Counted from the first letter of the stretch, positions 7,357 through 13,721 are shown. The stretch is DNA of 13,988 nucleotides from Nanobdellota archaeon (GCA_030018575.1 JASEIA010000035.1:1-13988), one strand, 5' to 3'. Numbers and translations are program-made. The notes: a model not told the origin generated them from the sequence alone.

Positions 7357-7423
7357 AAAGTAAATCCGGCATAAAGGAGCGGGCTCCGCCATGGTTTTAT
7401 TGTTATATTTGTTTTAAGAATTA
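7357..7423 (+). terminator. hairpin plus T-rich tail after the DRG gene
   Basis: A small inverted repeat, GGAGCGGGCTCC (7376-7387), is followed by a T-rich stretch (7394-7417). It may end the DRG transcript. The stem is only four or five pairs, so the T-rich part is probably what matters. Confidence 0.35.
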
Positions 7424-7708
7424 TTATTGGGCAATCAGCTTTTCAGCGTGCATAAGGAATTTCTTTGCTTGCTCTATTGATTCTTCTGCAGGCTCTTTGT
7501 TGCTTTGCGGCAGCTGGCGGTAGGTAAACATTCCGCGCTTGTCCTGCTCCTGCACGAGAAGCCCGAGCAATGAATCTGCTTTTACCAAGCTTGTTTCGTA
7601 AAGCCGCAGCAATTTGACATCAAGCTTCCCGTTAATGATAAAGTAATATGCAAAAGCGCCAAGCGTTGCCTTGTTGTTTAGATATCCGTGCTTATCCCTG
7701 GAAGCCAT
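7424..7708 (-). CDS. short protein resembling the C-terminal half of a HEPN domain
   Basis: The 94-residue product overlaps the end of the upstream ATPase gene by 31 bases in another frame. Its pattern is a helix (about 13-26), GKLD, a second long helix, then YRQL, an acidic linker, EESIEQAKKFLMHAEKLI and the end. That resembles the second half of archaeal/bacterial HEPN proteins, which usually read like GxF...F...GxL...R...Y...EA...A..F......L. The first helices of HEPN are absent, and the usual RxxxxxH toxin motif cannot be placed convincingly. An in-frame TAG upstream (about 7727) shows the reading frame does not simply continue. It may be a 5'-truncated gene or a real coupled small partner of the ATPase. 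The HEPN match is by eye only. Confidence 0.5.
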   Translation of the reverse strand: MASRDKHGYLNNKATLGAFAYYFIINGKLDVKLLRLYETSLVKADSLLGLLVQEQDKRGMFTYRQLPQSNKEPAEESIEQAKKFLMHAEKLIAQ

Positions 7709-8946
7709 TTCCAGAGCGGAACGAAGCTAATCTTTGCCTTTATGCCGAACCATTCTGCATTCTCTTCAGCCTCATAATCCCCTGTTAATATAACGAGCTT
7801 ATTGCACTTCAATTCTTCTCCTGCTTTTAAAAGAGCCCTTATTTCCCTTTCTTTTGTTTTTGCGTCGCTTATATCCTGGCAGGCCTGTATGAGCTGCTCT
7901 ACCTTGTGCCCTCTTTTAACAACAAAGTCAACTTCTTCCTGCTGGGTGTTTTTCCAGAAATAAACCTCAGCTTCCCCGCTTATCTCGCGCTTTTTCAGCT
8001 CAATGGCTGCAAGATTCTCAAAAAGCCTTCCTGTGTCATTGCTTATTTTGAATGCTTTTGCATGAATAAGCCCGTTGTCTGTGCAGTATATTTTCTTATT
8101 TGAGTCTATCTGCTCTTTCAGCTTAAATGAGAATTTGCTTATCCTGAAAAATATAAGCGCTTCCTCAAAATAAGATATGTATTTTTCTACTGTAACGGGG
8201 CTTCTGCATTTTGTTAGCTTGCTTAATGATGTATAAGAGAATTCTTTTGCAATGTTTGAAATAAGGTATGAAGCCAGGTCATCAATGGCATCCACCGCCC
8301 TTATCCTATAGCGCCTGACTATATCTTTGAGTATTATTGAATTAAACAGCGTGGAAAGGTAATCCTTATAATCCAGCTTTTTAATCAGCGGCTCGGGATA
8401 GCCTCCATATACAAGGTAATATGCCAGCTTTTCCTTTTTTTCACTGGATGTAAGCTCTTTTTTCTCAAGCTTAAGAAATTCGGAAAATGAAAATGGGAAT
8501 ACGTTGACAAGCAGGTGCCTGCCTGTGAGATGCGTGGATAATTCCCTGCTGAGAAGGTGGGAATTGCTGCCGGTTATAACCAGATTATAGCCCTGCCTTT
8601 GAAGCCTGTTGACAAAAAGCTCCCATTTGCTTAAGTTCTGTATTTCATCAAGCAGGAGATATTTCGGGCTGCTATATATTGAGCCTAAGGCTGCTATTAT
8701 TTCGCCGTAATCTTCAACAGAAACAAGCTTTTCATCATCAAAGTTTGCATAGCCAAAATTGCCGAGGGCATGCAGCGCCCTCATCGCAAAAAATGACTTT
8801 CCAGCCCTTCTTGGGCCTATTATCACATTTATAATCCCCTTGTCTGGGCTTTTCAGCCTTGCTTCACGCTCCACATAATCCTCTTTCAGCTTTGACTCTA
8901 TCTCGCGCTTTTGAAGCAGCAGCGAGTCTTTTATTGCAGGAATCAT
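7678..8946 (-). CDS. AAA+ ATPase with C-terminal DUF4143 domain
   Basis: The 422-residue protein has the normal length and order for the widespread archaeal/bacterial AAA_14-DUF4143 ATPases, whose cellular role is not established. Walker A is GPRRAGKS (44-51) and Walker B is LLLDE (97-101). A polar sensor segment is TGSNS (125-129), and TGR at 141-143 supplies a conserved arginine. The DUF4143 region (about 190-380) includes the helical IRAVDAIDDLASYL segment and the later VDFVVKRG nuclease-like stretch, where Glu and Asp positions (QQEEVDFVV) recall PD-(D/E)xK folds without proving activity. The gene ends with the usual PLWKWLP-like tail, so it looks complete. ATG 8946 has a TATA box 28 bases upstream and no ribosome site. 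Such genes are often mobile or lineage-specific, and this one lies beside a decayed insertion sequence. Confidence 0.88.
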   Translation of the reverse strand: MIPAIKDSLLLQKREIESKLKEDYVEREARLKSPDKGIINVIIGPRRAGKSFFAMRALHALGNFGYANFDDEKLVSVEDYGEIIAALGSIYSSPKYLLLDEIQNLSKWELFVNRLQRQGYNLVITGSNSHLLSRELSTHLTGRHLLVNVFPFSFSEFLKLEKKELTSSEKKEKLAYYLVYGGYPEPLIKKLDYKDYLSTLFNSIILKDIVRRYRIRAVDAIDDLASYLISNIAKEFSYTSLSKLTKCRSPVTVEKYISYFEEALIFFRISKFSFKLKEQIDSNKKIYCTDNGLIHAKAFKISNDTGRLFENLAAIELKKREISGEAEVYFWKNTQQEEVDFVVKRGHKVEQLIQACQDISDAKTKEREIRALLKAGEELKCNKLVILTGDYEAEENAEWFGIKAKISFVPLWKWLPGISTDI

Positions 8947-8991
8947 ACAATATTATGATGAATGAAAGTTTATAAATTTATCCATTATGAT
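8942..8991 (-). promoter_or_regulatory. ATPase promoter with TATA box flanked by repeats
   Basis: The TATA-like run GTTTATAAATTT (8969-8980) is about 28 bases from ATG 8946. It is flanked by two copies of ATTATGAT (8952-8959 and 8984-8991), 32 bases apart. An inverted repeat ATCATA/TATGAT (8942-8947 and 8954-8959) covers the start codon. These could be operator half-sites, but the AT-rich context makes chance repeats common. Confidence 0.35.
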
Positions 8992-9111
8992 TATAGTAAT
9001 AAAGATGCATTTTTGCATTGAGCAGTGGCAACAAAACCGTATGTATTAAGCTACCTCGTCAAATAATTTCTTTCCGTCGTAAAAATTAGATGCATAAGGT
9101 TTATGTAGTCC
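8992..9111. other. AT-rich spacer between ATPase gene and insertion-sequence remnant
   Basis: No gene is visible here. A small hairpin, ATGCA-TTTT-TGCAT, lies at 9006-9019. The left end of the insertion sequence probably falls within this spacer, but no terminal repeat could be matched to sequence on the other side. Confidence 0.3.
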
Positions 9112-9133
9112 TAGTATATAATATTATATACTA
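9112..9133. repeat. perfect 22-base palindrome before the DUF2080 gene
   Basis: TAGTATATAAT is followed directly by its exact reverse complement ATTATATACTA. It ends three bases before ATG 9137. It may be an operator and promoter element of the mobile element or part of its left end. Confidence 0.75.
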
Positions 9134-9136
9134 AAA

Positions 9137-9295
9137 ATGAGAAAATTTACATTCAAAACTGATAAATTCACCATTGAAAACGGGGTGAAGTTTTTCTATG
9201 AGAAAAACATTACAAAATTTGGCAATGGTGCAAAGATAGATGCCCCGAAAAATTATATTGGAAAGAGGGCGATAATTCTTGTCTGCGAAGATTGA
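9137..9295 (+). CDS. DUF2080 family transposon-encoded protein
   Basis: This 52-residue protein matches the DUF2080 pattern: a basic start, a short helix with FFYEK, then TKFGNGAKIDAPKNYIGKRA followed by a hydrophobic strand ending LVCED. Proteins of this family accompany archaeal transposases; the role is unknown, possibly DNA binding with an AbrB-like strand order. The stop (9293-9295) overlaps the presumed TTG start of the transposase (9279) by 17 bases, suggesting translational coupling. A 22-base palindrome lies just upstream. There is no Shine-Dalgarno site. The frame is intact although its partner is broken. Confidence 0.82.
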   Translation: MRKFTFKTDKFTIENGVKFFYEKNITKFGNGAKIDAPKNYIGKRAIILVCED

Positions 9296-9760
9296 AGCGT
9301 CTATAAGGAAGAAGTATGAGCAGTTTGAAAAAGATAAAATTCTTGATGACTTGGTTGATAAGGTAATTGAAAATGAAAAACTCAAGAAAGAAAAGGAGAA
9401 ACTTGAGAAAGAACTGAAGAAGTATAAAAATGCCCATACGCCCTCTTCCAAACTACGCTTTGACAAGTCGCAAGCCAAAGGCTTGCCTGTGGGCAGAAAA
9501 GAAGGTAACAAAAGTAATCATAAAGGAAAGACCCGTCCACAAGATAAGCCTACACAGACCATTTGGGTTGAAACTGATAAGAATCCAACCACCGGAAACA
9601 CAAACATAGTGGAAACGGGAGAAGTTGTGGATGTTACAACGACGGATTTTAAAATAGAAAAAATATGCAGGCATTTGCCAGCATACTTCATGCTGATAAT
9701 CGTGTAACATTTGATGGAATCGCAAGTATTTTTACAAATGTTTTTGGGATATCAATAACT
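9279..9760 (+). pseudogene. IS66-like transposase, truncated and internally deleted
   Basis: From a TTG start overlapping DUF2080, the first frame runs to a stop at 9705-9707. It encodes a charged coiled coil (about residues 8-52), then NAHTPSSK, then a basic glycine-rich linker (GRKEGNKSNHKGKTR). This is the N-terminal architecture of IS66-type transposases, whose usual motif is N-x-x-x-PSSK. About residue 127 (9657-9668) the homologous reading changes frame: from 9668, two bases out of register, the sequence QAFASILHADNRVTF and then GIASIFTNVFGISIT resembles the middle of such transposases. This implies deletion of the intervening zinc-finger region. After about 9760 the similarity stops, and the DDE catalytic domain is absent. 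The element cannot move by itself. Confidence 0.75.
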
Positions 9761-9922
9761 GCGCCCATCCTCTTTCTTTGTTCCATTAATCATTCTTCTT
9801 TCTTAAATTCCATAGTGATAACATACCTTCTTCTCTTTTCAAACAAAAAGCAATAACTATTTAAATAAGCAGTTCATCTCATCTAGCAGATTATAATTTC
9901 AAAAAAGCGAGGGTGATTCAAG
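9761..9922 (+). promoter_or_regulatory. upstream region and promoter of the solenoid protein gene
   Basis: After the transposase remnant comes about 90 bases of unassigned sequence. The TATA box TATTTAAATA at 9858-9867 then predicts a start near 9889, giving a leader of about 34 bases. GGGTGA at 9911-9916 is the ribosome site, 6 bases before ATG 9923. Confidence 0.6.
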
Positions 9923-10639
9923 ATGGAACACATAAAAAAAGCCGTGCCAGGTTTGGTCGAGAAATTTAATGCAAGGGGCAATGAAACCTATGAAAAGATG
10001 GTGCCCATCATCCTGAAGAAAGGCGTGGATAATGTAAACCTTTCAATGTTCAGCGATGAGATGAGGGGAAACGTGCTTAACGCAGTTGCCGAAGAGCTTC
10101 TCAAGAAAGGAAAAATTCCTGAAGCGATAAAGGCATTTGTGCAGACAGGCAACAAGCAGAAGCTTGTCGAGATAGGCGATGACTTTGCATCAAAGGGGAT
10201 GTTCTCGGATGCAATTGACTGCTTCCACATGGCTGAGAACAATGACAGGCTGAGAAAGACAGGGGAAGCCTGCTTAAGGGACGGCCAGATGGTTGATGCA
10301 ATCAGGGCTTACAAGCTCTTGAATGACAAGGACATGCTTTTGAAAGTAGGGGAGGAATGCATCAAGAGGGAGAAATTTGACTCTGCAATCGAGGTTTTCC
10401 AGCTTTTGGGCAACAGGTTCAAGCTCATTGAAGTAGGGGACAGGTGCATCAAGAGCGAGAGGACAGAGGCTCTTCCGTTTGCAGAAAAGGCATATGCCTC
10501 GGCTGCAGAGAACGACAAGCTGAACAAGCTCGGCGACCTTTACCTCAAAAAGGAGTACCTTAAGGATGCCTATAGGGTTTACGGCACTGCCGGAAATGAA
10601 ATGATGATTTCTTTCCTGAGGGAAAACTTCGGGGTATAG
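9923..10639 (+). CDS. alpha-solenoid protein of about 29-residue TPR-like repeats
   Basis: The 238-residue protein is almost wholly made of paired-helix repeats. Units begin at about residues 51, 80, 109, 138, 167 and 199. Each follows the pattern K-L-x-x-(I/V/L)-G-(D/E)-x4-(K/R)-x-x-x-x-x-A-(I/Y)-x-x-(F/Y), ending near an Asn/Gly turn. The period is 29 residues except one unit of 32, which is shorter than the 34 of standard TPR and closer to coatomer/IFT-type solenoids. There is no signal peptide, membrane segment or catalytic motif. It is most likely a cytoplasmic protein-binding scaffold. The gene stands alone with its own promoter, ribosome site and terminator. The partner is unknown. Confidence 0.82.
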   Translation: MEHIKKAVPGLVEKFNARGNETYEKMVPIILKKGVDNVNLSMFSDEMRGNVLNAVAEELLKKGKIPEAIKAFVQTGNKQKLVEIGDDFASKGMFSDAIDCFHMAENNDRLRKTGEACLRDGQMVDAIRAYKLLNDKDMLLKVGEECIKREKFDSAIEVFQLLGNRFKLIEVGDRCIKSERTEALPFAEKAYASAAENDKLNKLGDLYLKKEYLKDAYRVYGTAGNEMMISFLRENFGV

Positions 10640-10664
10640 TAAGCCCCTTATTTTTCTTTTTTTT
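10640..10664 (+). terminator. T-rich terminator after the solenoid gene
   Basis: A run of T residues with one C (10650-10664) follows the stop codon within about 12 bases and overlaps the end of the convergent transglutaminase-like gene. Confidence 0.55.
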
Positions 10665-11568
10665 AGAATTCTAAATATCTGTACTTGTAGAAATTCCTGT
10701 TTCTTTCATGTCGCCTGTACTGCTTTCCATACGCCCTTGCTTTCCTGTAGCACCTGCCTTCATAAGAGTCCTGTATGAACATTATGCACCTTGTGATGGA
10801 GCCGTCCTTGTTGTCCTGCAGATAGCTTCCTGAAGTGTCGACAAGGAAGCAGTTTTTATCCCTGTGAGCCATGTTCCACGCGTGAAGCCCCCCATCCGGC
10901 CTTTTGCCTAGGTATCCTTTCACAATCCTTGACTCAATGCCTGCTTCCTGCGCAAAAAGCTGGTAGAGCATTGCAAAGTGCCTGCAAACGCCGATTTGTT
11001 CCTCTAGAAACTCGTTAAGCCCTATTAGCCCAAAATCTTTCTCTTCTACAAATCTTTCAGCTATATCCTTGTCATAATTTATCCTGCCAGCAACCATTCT
11101 TGCCATGACAGCCTCGCTTCTTTCCGGGAACATTATTGACATCGCCTTTGCACAGGCGAGGTGCTTTGCAAGCTTTTTCTTGTCAACGAGCAGTTTTTCC
11201 CTTGTTCTGTTCATCTCATTGCTGTAATACCCCATGTCAACAAAGCCGTCAAATAGAAAATAAGGCAATCCCCTTCTTGTTTCTGTTTCAATCCCATAGC
11301 GCATTCCTCTTGATTCAATAATCTCCCTTTCAACTGCTGATTCAAGGCTTACGCATTCATCGCAATACCTCTTCTTTGCATCTTCGCTTCCGATAGCTGC
11401 TATTGCGGAGTTCATCCTTTGTATTGCAAGAAGCGGGTTTGCAGAATAAAGTGTCTTGAATTTGCTGTATTCCTCCTCGCTAAGAAAGCCGCCTGCATTC
11501 TCTGCATTTGCGGCTCTTACAAGATAAATCCTCTTTGGGCTTTCCTTTATTCTTTCAAATGCTTCCAT
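10663..11568 (-). CDS. transglutaminase-like cysteine protein (last gene of three-gene operon)
   Basis: The C-terminal half carries a transglutaminase/papain-like core: GVCRHFA with Cys195, GGLHAWN with His229 and FLVDTSG with Asp244, in the right order and spacing for a Cys-His-Asp triad. Archaeal members of this fold are usually predicted peptidases or amidases rather than crosslinkers. The first 190 residues are helical and charged, and I recognise no domain there. The last 35 residues are strongly basic and aromatic (RxxRRHERNRNFYKYRYLEF). There is no signal peptide, so it is predicted to be cytoplasmic. The total is 301 residues. Its ATG lies 11 bases after the stop of the HExxH protein, so the two are co-transcribed. 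The substrate is unknown; inference from the operon suggests a multi-step peptide or amide processing role. Confidence 0.8.
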   Translation of the reverse strand: MEAFERIKESPKRIYLVRAANAENAGGFLSEEEYSKFKTLYSANPLLAIQRMNSAIAAIGSEDAKKRYCDECVSLESAVEREIIESRGMRYGIETETRRGLPYFLFDGFVDMGYYSNEMNRTREKLLVDKKKLAKHLACAKAMSIMFPERSEAVMARMVAGRINYDKDIAERFVEEKDFGLIGLNEFLEEQIGVCRHFAMLYQLFAQEAGIESRIVKGYLGKRPDGGLHAWNMAHRDKNCFLVDTSGSYLQDNKDGSITRCIMFIQDSYEGRCYRKARAYGKQYRRHERNRNFYKYRYLEF

Positions 11569-11579
11569 TTTTCCTCATC

Positions 11580-12302
11580 TCATCCCCCTCTGAGCAGCCT
11601 GACCAGCGTTCCAGCAGGATCACAGGACTTCAGCACTTTCTCGTAAACCCCTTTTCCGTGCCTTGCTTCTGCAAGCAGGAATGCTGTTGCGCCAACATGA
11701 TTGTCTGTTTTTATGGAGGGCATTCTGTCTGCGCAGTAATCCCTGCAGGCTTCCATATGCTTCTGCGCGCTTTTCAGCGCATTGCACTTCAGCATGAGGT
11801 TGCCTGATTTTTCAGCATAATTTCCGATAGATGCAATTGCAATTGCATCTGCAAAGCCTTCGCAGAGCGCGCTGTCATATATCGGGCTGTCTGAAACCCA
11901 ATTATACTCTTTGAGATTCTGAACATAATGGCAGATTTCATGCGCCAATGCTTCAATTGCGGCATATGCGGAGTTTATGCTGTGTATGCTTATCTGCTTT
12001 TTTCTTGTGTCATACATGCCTGCCCCTGCAAGTAAAAAAAAAGGGTTTGCCGGAATTCCAGCCTTAACCGCGGGCATTCGCGCGCTTATGTTAAGAAGAG
12101 AATTTACTTCCATTTCCATTGCCCTTGACCAATATTCCAGAGATTCAGGGCTTCTCCAGCCATTGTAATGCTTCGGGCTGTCCATCTGCCATGTGAAAGG
12201 CACCTTGCCGCAATCCTCAATAAGCCCGCTTAACAGAACCTGGTTTTCTCTGTTTCTTAAAGCTGATGCAATTCTTCCCAGCGAGTTGATTTCGCGGCTC
12301 AT
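11580..12302 (-). CDS. HExxH zincin-like putative metalloprotease (middle gene of operon)
   Basis: The 240-residue protein carries HEICH at 121-125 in a helix (AIEALAHEICHYVQNL). CEGFADAIAIA follows, with Glu148 23 residues after the second His. The arrangement resembles gluzincins, where such a Glu is the third zinc ligand. There is no membrane segment or signal peptide. The N-terminal 110 residues and the last 60 contain no domain I can name. It starts 5 bases after the nitrilase-like stop and ends 11 bases before the transglutaminase-like start. Activity is predicted only from the motif; the protein could also be a structural zinc protein. Confidence 0.78.
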   Translation of the reverse strand: MSREINSLGRIASALRNRENQVLLSGLIEDCGKVPFTWQMDSPKHYNGWRSPESLEYWSRAMEMEVNSLLNISARMPAVKAGIPANPFFLLAGAGMYDTRKKQISIHSINSAYAAIEALAHEICHYVQNLKEYNWVSDSPIYDSALCEGFADAIAIASIGNYAEKSGNLMLKCNALKSAQKHMEACRDYCADRMPSIKTDNHVGATAFLLAEARHGKGVYEKVLKSCDPAGTLVRLLRGG

Positions 12303-12307
12303 TTTTC

Positions 12308-13045
12308 TCAGATGCCCTCCTCAACTTCCGCCTCAATCCTGTAAATATCTGCATTGCCTGCTTTCTTAATACAGTTAACATCTTTAAAATCCTCAGCGCC
12401 TTTTCTTTGCAGTAATCTGTTGCTGCACCCTTCAAACCCGTCGCACAGAATGAAGTAGCCATTGCCTCTTGAGCAGTTATTCCAGCTGCAGTACGACATT
12501 CCGCTTGCAGGCACTATATGAAAATCGACCTTCTTCCCTGTTGAGAGCAGGCAGGCGCAGATATGGTCCGCGCAAATCTCCAGCCCTATATCCAGCCCAT
12601 TCCATGAAAAAATTGTGCCTTTTTTAGGCCCTCTTGCATACCTTAATCCATGATTCCTTGCAATATTCTCACATCCGCCGTCAGTTGCCTTCATGTGCTC
12701 TGCAATTACCTTCCCCCCTGTTATCACAGGAGATGTATTCTTTACAAGCCCCCCTTCTTTCGGGTTATGCCACATTATGCTTCCTGGAATTATTAACATG
12801 TCCTTTCTGTGCACTTCATTTGCTATTATCTTTTCAATTGATTTTTTTTCATCTTCGGTCATAATCCTTTTCCCGTCATAAAACAAGAACTCAGGCGCAA
12901 CAAGAATGTCTGGATTGTATGTGTTTGCAACACTTAAAATAGTTTCAATTGGATTTCCGGAAAATCCAACTTCACCTTCTATTTCATTCCATCTTGAGGT
13001 CAGTGCCTTTGCCAGTGCTACATTTAGATTTCTTTTTATGCGCAT
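12308..13045 (-). CDS. nitrilase-superfamily (carbon-nitrogen hydrolase) protein, first gene of operon
   Basis: The family hydrolyses amide or nitrile bonds through a Glu-Lys-Cys triad. Here Glu52 lies in ILVAPEFLF, Lys119 in EHMKATDGG and Cys158 in GLEICADH, in the expected order and strand contexts. At 245 residues it is near the short end for the family. It is unusually rich in cysteine, with nine, including 163, 165, 186, 191, 201 and 207 after the active site. It could have extra disulfides, metal sites or redox sensitivity. The start ATG (13045) follows a GGGGGT ribosome site (13049-13054) four bases away and a TATA box at 13084-13091. The gene leads the operon with the HExxH and transglutaminase-like genes. 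The family is fairly certain, the substrate unknown. Confidence 0.82.
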   Translation of the reverse strand: MRIKRNLNVALAKALTSRWNEIEGEVGFSGNPIETILSVANTYNPDILVAPEFLFYDGKRIMTEDEKKSIEKIIANEVHRKDMLIIPGSIMWHNPKEGGLVKNTSPVITGGKVIAEHMKATDGGCENIARNHGLRYARGPKKGTIFSWNGLDIGLEICADHICACLLSTGKKVDFHIVPASGMSYCSWNNCSRGNGYFILCDGFEGCSNRLLQRKGAEDFKDVNCIKKAGNADIYRIEAEVEEGI

Positions 13046-13048
13046 TTT

Positions 13049-13091
13049 ACCCCCGAATCCTGCTATTTTTTCGGGTTCCCTTGTTTATAAA
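13049..13091 (-). promoter_or_regulatory. promoter and ribosome site of the three-hydrolase operon
   Basis: TTTATAAA at 13084-13091 lies about 42 bases before ATG 13045, predicting a leader of about 16 bases. The leader contains the ribosome site GGGGGT on the minus strand (13049-13054). Confidence 0.55.
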
Positions 13092-13242
13092 TGTTTCGTT
13101 ACTAATAAATGACAATAATAATTTTCTAAGAAACCTTGTTTATTTAATATATCTTCTAAAAACATCAAATTTGCTGATTATAATAAGTCCGTTTATAAAC
13201 AACTTGTCAATTTAAATGCATTTAATAGCCTCAAACCGTCTT
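13092..13242. other. AT-rich intergenic stretch with possible tiny leaderless ORF
   Basis: No convincing gene is present. A palindromic GTTTATAAAC at 13191-13200 is 30 bases before a minus-strand ATG (13165). That ATG opens a 26-codon frame ending at 13085, overlapping the operon TATA box. The frame is too short to call and is mentioned so it can be tested. Confidence 0.3.
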
Positions 13243-13689
13243 TTACAGCTTCTTCCAATCTTCGCAAATGCCCTTGCAGTCAAGAACAACACAGAGCTCC
13301 TCATACTTCCTGAACCCTGCCTCTATCTGCTCAGGGGGTAAATCCTTCCTTTCCCTGCATTTCCTGTCAACGCAGATTCCTTCAAGCGCGTCGCTGCATA
13401 TCCCTGAGGTGACAAACCCCAGCTTCCTGCATCTTGGCAGGATAACAGCAGCAAATCTGCCATATTCAGAAGGGCTGCATTCCCTGTAAGAAACAACTGC
13501 ATTTTTCCCTTCCTCCCAGTCATAATATATTTCACGCACGGGATAAATTCCATCAACCTCGGCAACATGCACTTCTTTGGAAGTTATCTCCCTTGTCTCC
13601 TGCATTTCCATAATTCCCCTGCACGCAGCGTATCCGCTTGCGTATCCGCATACTACTGATGCAATCACGCCCAAGATTTTTCCTGCCAT
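13243..13689 (-). CDS. small Cys-rich protein with N-terminal hydrophobic segment
   Basis: I do not recognise this 148-residue protein. Residues 4-22 are hydrophobic and could be a signal peptide or a membrane anchor. The rest is soluble and charged. It has ten cysteines (14, 23, 71, 87, 98, 106, 111, 133, 138, 142), eight of them beyond the hydrophobic segment, consistent with disulfides outside the cell or a metal-binding domain. Start ATG 13689 has CTTAAATAG about 28 bases upstream on the minus strand, so it is probably leaderless. It is transcribed in the same direction as the hydrolase operon but from its own promoter, 200 bases away. A role at the cell surface is inference. Confidence 0.7.
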   Translation of the reverse strand: MAGKILGVIASVVCGYASGYAACRGIMEMQETREITSKEVHVAEVDGIYPVREIYYDWEEGKNAVVSYRECSPSEYGRFAAVILPRCRKLGFVTSGICSDALEGICVDRKCRERKDLPPEQIEAGFRKYEELCVVLDCKGICEDWKKL

Positions 13690-13712
13690 GGTTCCTTTGT
13701 TGTCTTCTTTTA

Positions 13713-13721
13713 CTATTTAAG
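13713..13721 (-). promoter_or_regulatory. TATA box of the Cys-rich protein gene
   Basis: The minus strand reads CTTAAATAG, centred about 28 bases before ATG 13689. Confidence 0.55.

Larger units (their letters stand above)
9112..9760 (+). mobile_element. decayed archaeal insertion sequence (DUF2080 plus IS66-like transposase)
   Basis: Two overlapping genes typical of archaeal elements are present: an intact DUF2080 protein gene and the N-terminal part of an IS66-like transposase. The transposase has suffered at least one internal deletion and has lost its catalytic domain. No terminal inverted repeats or target-site duplication could be identified, so the ends given are the limits of recognisable content, not of the original element. 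It is flanked by the DUF4143 ATPase and the solenoid protein genes. Confidence 0.72.

Noticed and set aside
9453..9725. Minus-strand frames within the transposase remnant
   Set aside because: They oppose recognisable transposase coding sequence and have no promoter or domain.
13049..13242. Possible tRNA or CRISPR repeat in the spacers
   Set aside because: No GTTCRANNC-type T-arm, acceptor stem or regularly spaced direct repeat was found in any spacer of the window.
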